Source: Streptococcus marmotae
GTDB lineage: Bacteria; Bacillota; Bacilli; Lactobacillales; Streptococcaceae
Assembly: GCF_001623565.1 (NCBI RefSeq)
Contig: NZ_CP015196.1
Coordinates: 1,323,501-1,387,500 of the forward strand
DNA length: 64,000 bases
Direction of reading: 5' to 3'
In this document: piece by piece, positions 63,130 to 64,000 of the stretch
Position numbering within the stretch: the stretch's first letter is position 1
Layout of the letters: each line of letters begins with the position of its first letter
Notes under the pieces: generated by a model
Seen by the model: only the letters and a program-made list of their open reading frames with translations
What the model was told of the DNA's origin: nothing
Databases searched by the model: none
Program-made: the position numbers and the translations under genes

Positions 63130-63535
63130 ACTTTGATGTTAAAGAGGCTGAGACAAAAGTGTCCAGCCTTGCTTCTTTTATAGCGTTAACAGTTTGACTT
63201 ATATCAATAGTCAGGGGAGTGACGATTGATACCTGAACCTAAAAATTTGAAAGCGAAGATTGACTGGTTTGTAGAATGTTGATCAATCAACATTCTAGTA
63301 GAAGAGGCTAGCGAACAGTTTTTTGCTAGCCCTATTTCTAACCTTTTACCATTCTCAATTGCAAGGAGCGAGCTGCGCTCGTTCTATTTCCAGCCTTCCA
63401 CAATCCTCAATTGTGGAAGCTAGTCAACCTGCGAGGTATTAACAGTCTAGTGGACTGTTAATACTTGAGCTTAGAAATGAGAGAGCGAAATTGACAAAAT
63501 CGATTTCTGCGAAATCACGTTTGAGTCCCACTCCC
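63130..63535 (-). repeat. Intergenic mosaic repeat (copy 4, inverted)
   Basis: The same modules as copies 1-3 in reverse order: GAGGCTGAGACAAAAGTGTCC..., CAATAGTCAGGGGAGTGACGATTG, GTAGAAGAGGCTAGCG, CACAATCCTCAATTGTGG, AACAGTCTAGTGGACTGTT and AAATTGACAAAATCGATTT. No gene. Confidence 0.65.
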
Positions 63536-63561
63536 TTTTTCTATTCTTGACGAGAAGAACA

Positions 63562-63570
63562 TGATATAAT
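63562..63570 (+). promoter_or_regulatory. Extended -10 promoter of polA
   Basis: TGATATAAT lies only 6 nt before the start codon, so the polA message would be leaderless or nearly so from this promoter. TTGACG at 63547 is too close to be its -35. Confidence 0.5.
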
Positions 63571-63576
63571 AAAAAC

Positions 63577-64000
63577 ATGAAAAAAAATAGATTATTACTA
63601 ATAGACGGCTCATCTGTAGCCTTTCGTGCCTTCTTTGCCCTCTACAATCAAATTGATCGTTTTAAGAGTCCGACTGGTCTTCATACCAACGCTATCTATG
63701 GTTTCCACCTCATGCTGGACCATATGATGAAGCGAATCCAGCCAACCCATGTACTGGTCGCTTTTGATGCGGGGAAAACGACCTTCCGTACAGAAATGTA
63801 CCAAGACTACAAGGCAGGTCGTGCCAAAACACCTGATGAATTTCGAGAGCAATTTCCTTTCATTCGCCAAATGCTAGAAGTCATGGGCATTCGCCATTAT
63901 GATTTAGAACGCTATGAAGCAGATGACATCATTGGAACCTTGGATAAGCTAGCAGAAGGAAGTAGCCAACCGTTTGAGGTGACCATTGTCAGTGGAGATA
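63577..64000 (+). CDS. polA: DNA polymerase I, N-terminal part (continues beyond window)
   Basis: The visible 141 residues are the start of the 5'-3' exonuclease (FEN) domain: LLLIDGSSVAFRAFFAL at residue 5 with the metal-binding Asp, LVAFDAGKTTFRTEMYQDYKAGR, and RYEADDIIGTL. The ATG at 63577 has no convincing ribosome site before it. The 3' end lies outside the window. Confidence 0.96.
   Translation, partial: MKKNRLLLIDGSSVAFRAFFALYNQIDRFKSPTGLHTNAIYGFHLMLDHMMKRIQPTHVLVAFDAGKTTFRTEMYQDYKAGRAKTPDEFREQFPFIRQMLEVMGIRHYDLERYEADDIIGTLDKLAEGSSQPFEVTIVSGD

Overview
The window is a low-GC Firmicute chromosome segment, almost certainly Streptococcus and most like S. suis or a close relative. The evidence is the streptococcal housekeeping order (pyrH-frr-cvfB ... 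yozE-phoH; ybeY-dgkA-era; mutM-coaE-pmrA-like-rpmG-secG-rnr-smpB; tehB), a YSIRK/LPXTG surface protein, paired CopY boxes, cre sites, and many extended -10 promoters. The species is inferred from gene content only.

Layout. 0-3 kb: the end of a secreted hypothetical gene (minus strand), a YghU-type glutathione transferase, and a core-2/I-branching-type glycosyltransferase (minus). 3-9.9 kb: core genes for lipid II flipping (ytgP/murJ), pyrimidine nucleotide and translation functions (pyrH, frr, cvfB), a D,D-carboxypeptidase (dacA), yozE and phoH. 9.9-30.3 kb: an accessory block between phoH and the ybeY cluster. It holds an ISAs1 remnant, tRNA-Thr with an ISL3-family element inserted in its terminator loop, a fructose/galactitol-type PTS operon with a GatZ-like aldolase subunit, a heterodimeric ABC multidrug exporter behind a leader-peptide attenuator, a decayed IS200, and a cellobiose-type PTS operon with a GH1 phospho-glycosidase and a MupG-like protein. 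30.3-40.4 kb: core genes (HAD, VanZ, ybeY, dgkA, era, mutM, coaE, MFS pump, rpmG, secG, rnr, smpB), with one broken AAC(6')-like acetyltransferase.

40.4-52.4 kb: a surface island between smpB and tehB. A 2719-residue repeat-rich LPXTG adhesin is driven by a promoter whose 17-bp spacer contains nine consecutive G. It is followed by a wall-anchored GH68 fructosyltransferase and about 900 bp of mosaic intergenic repeats. 52.5-60.8 kb: tehB, a CopY-box-controlled copA, tpx, and an ABC ATPase plus a 1120-residue FtsX-type permease with a long coiled coil. 60.8-63.1 kb: a remnant of a rolling-circle plasmid (rep with two frameshifts) carrying a small membrane protein and a secreted bacteriocin-like protein. 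It sits inside a copy of a 267-bp MITE-like repeat and is bounded by TATA on both sides. The window ends in the start of polA.

Most striking observations: (1) the poly-G promoter spacer in front of the giant adhesin, a textbook configuration for slipped-strand phase variation; (2) an ISL3-family insertion exactly at a tRNA terminator loop, where the IS ends regenerate a terminator-like hairpin at both junctions; (3) the plasmid/bacteriocin remnant inside a MITE; (4) a leader peptide with mutually exclusive hairpins in front of the ABC exporter; (5) several recent single-base lesions (MFS start, AAC(6')-like gene, IS200 transposase, rep). All pairings, spacings and alignments were done by eye; no database search was run.
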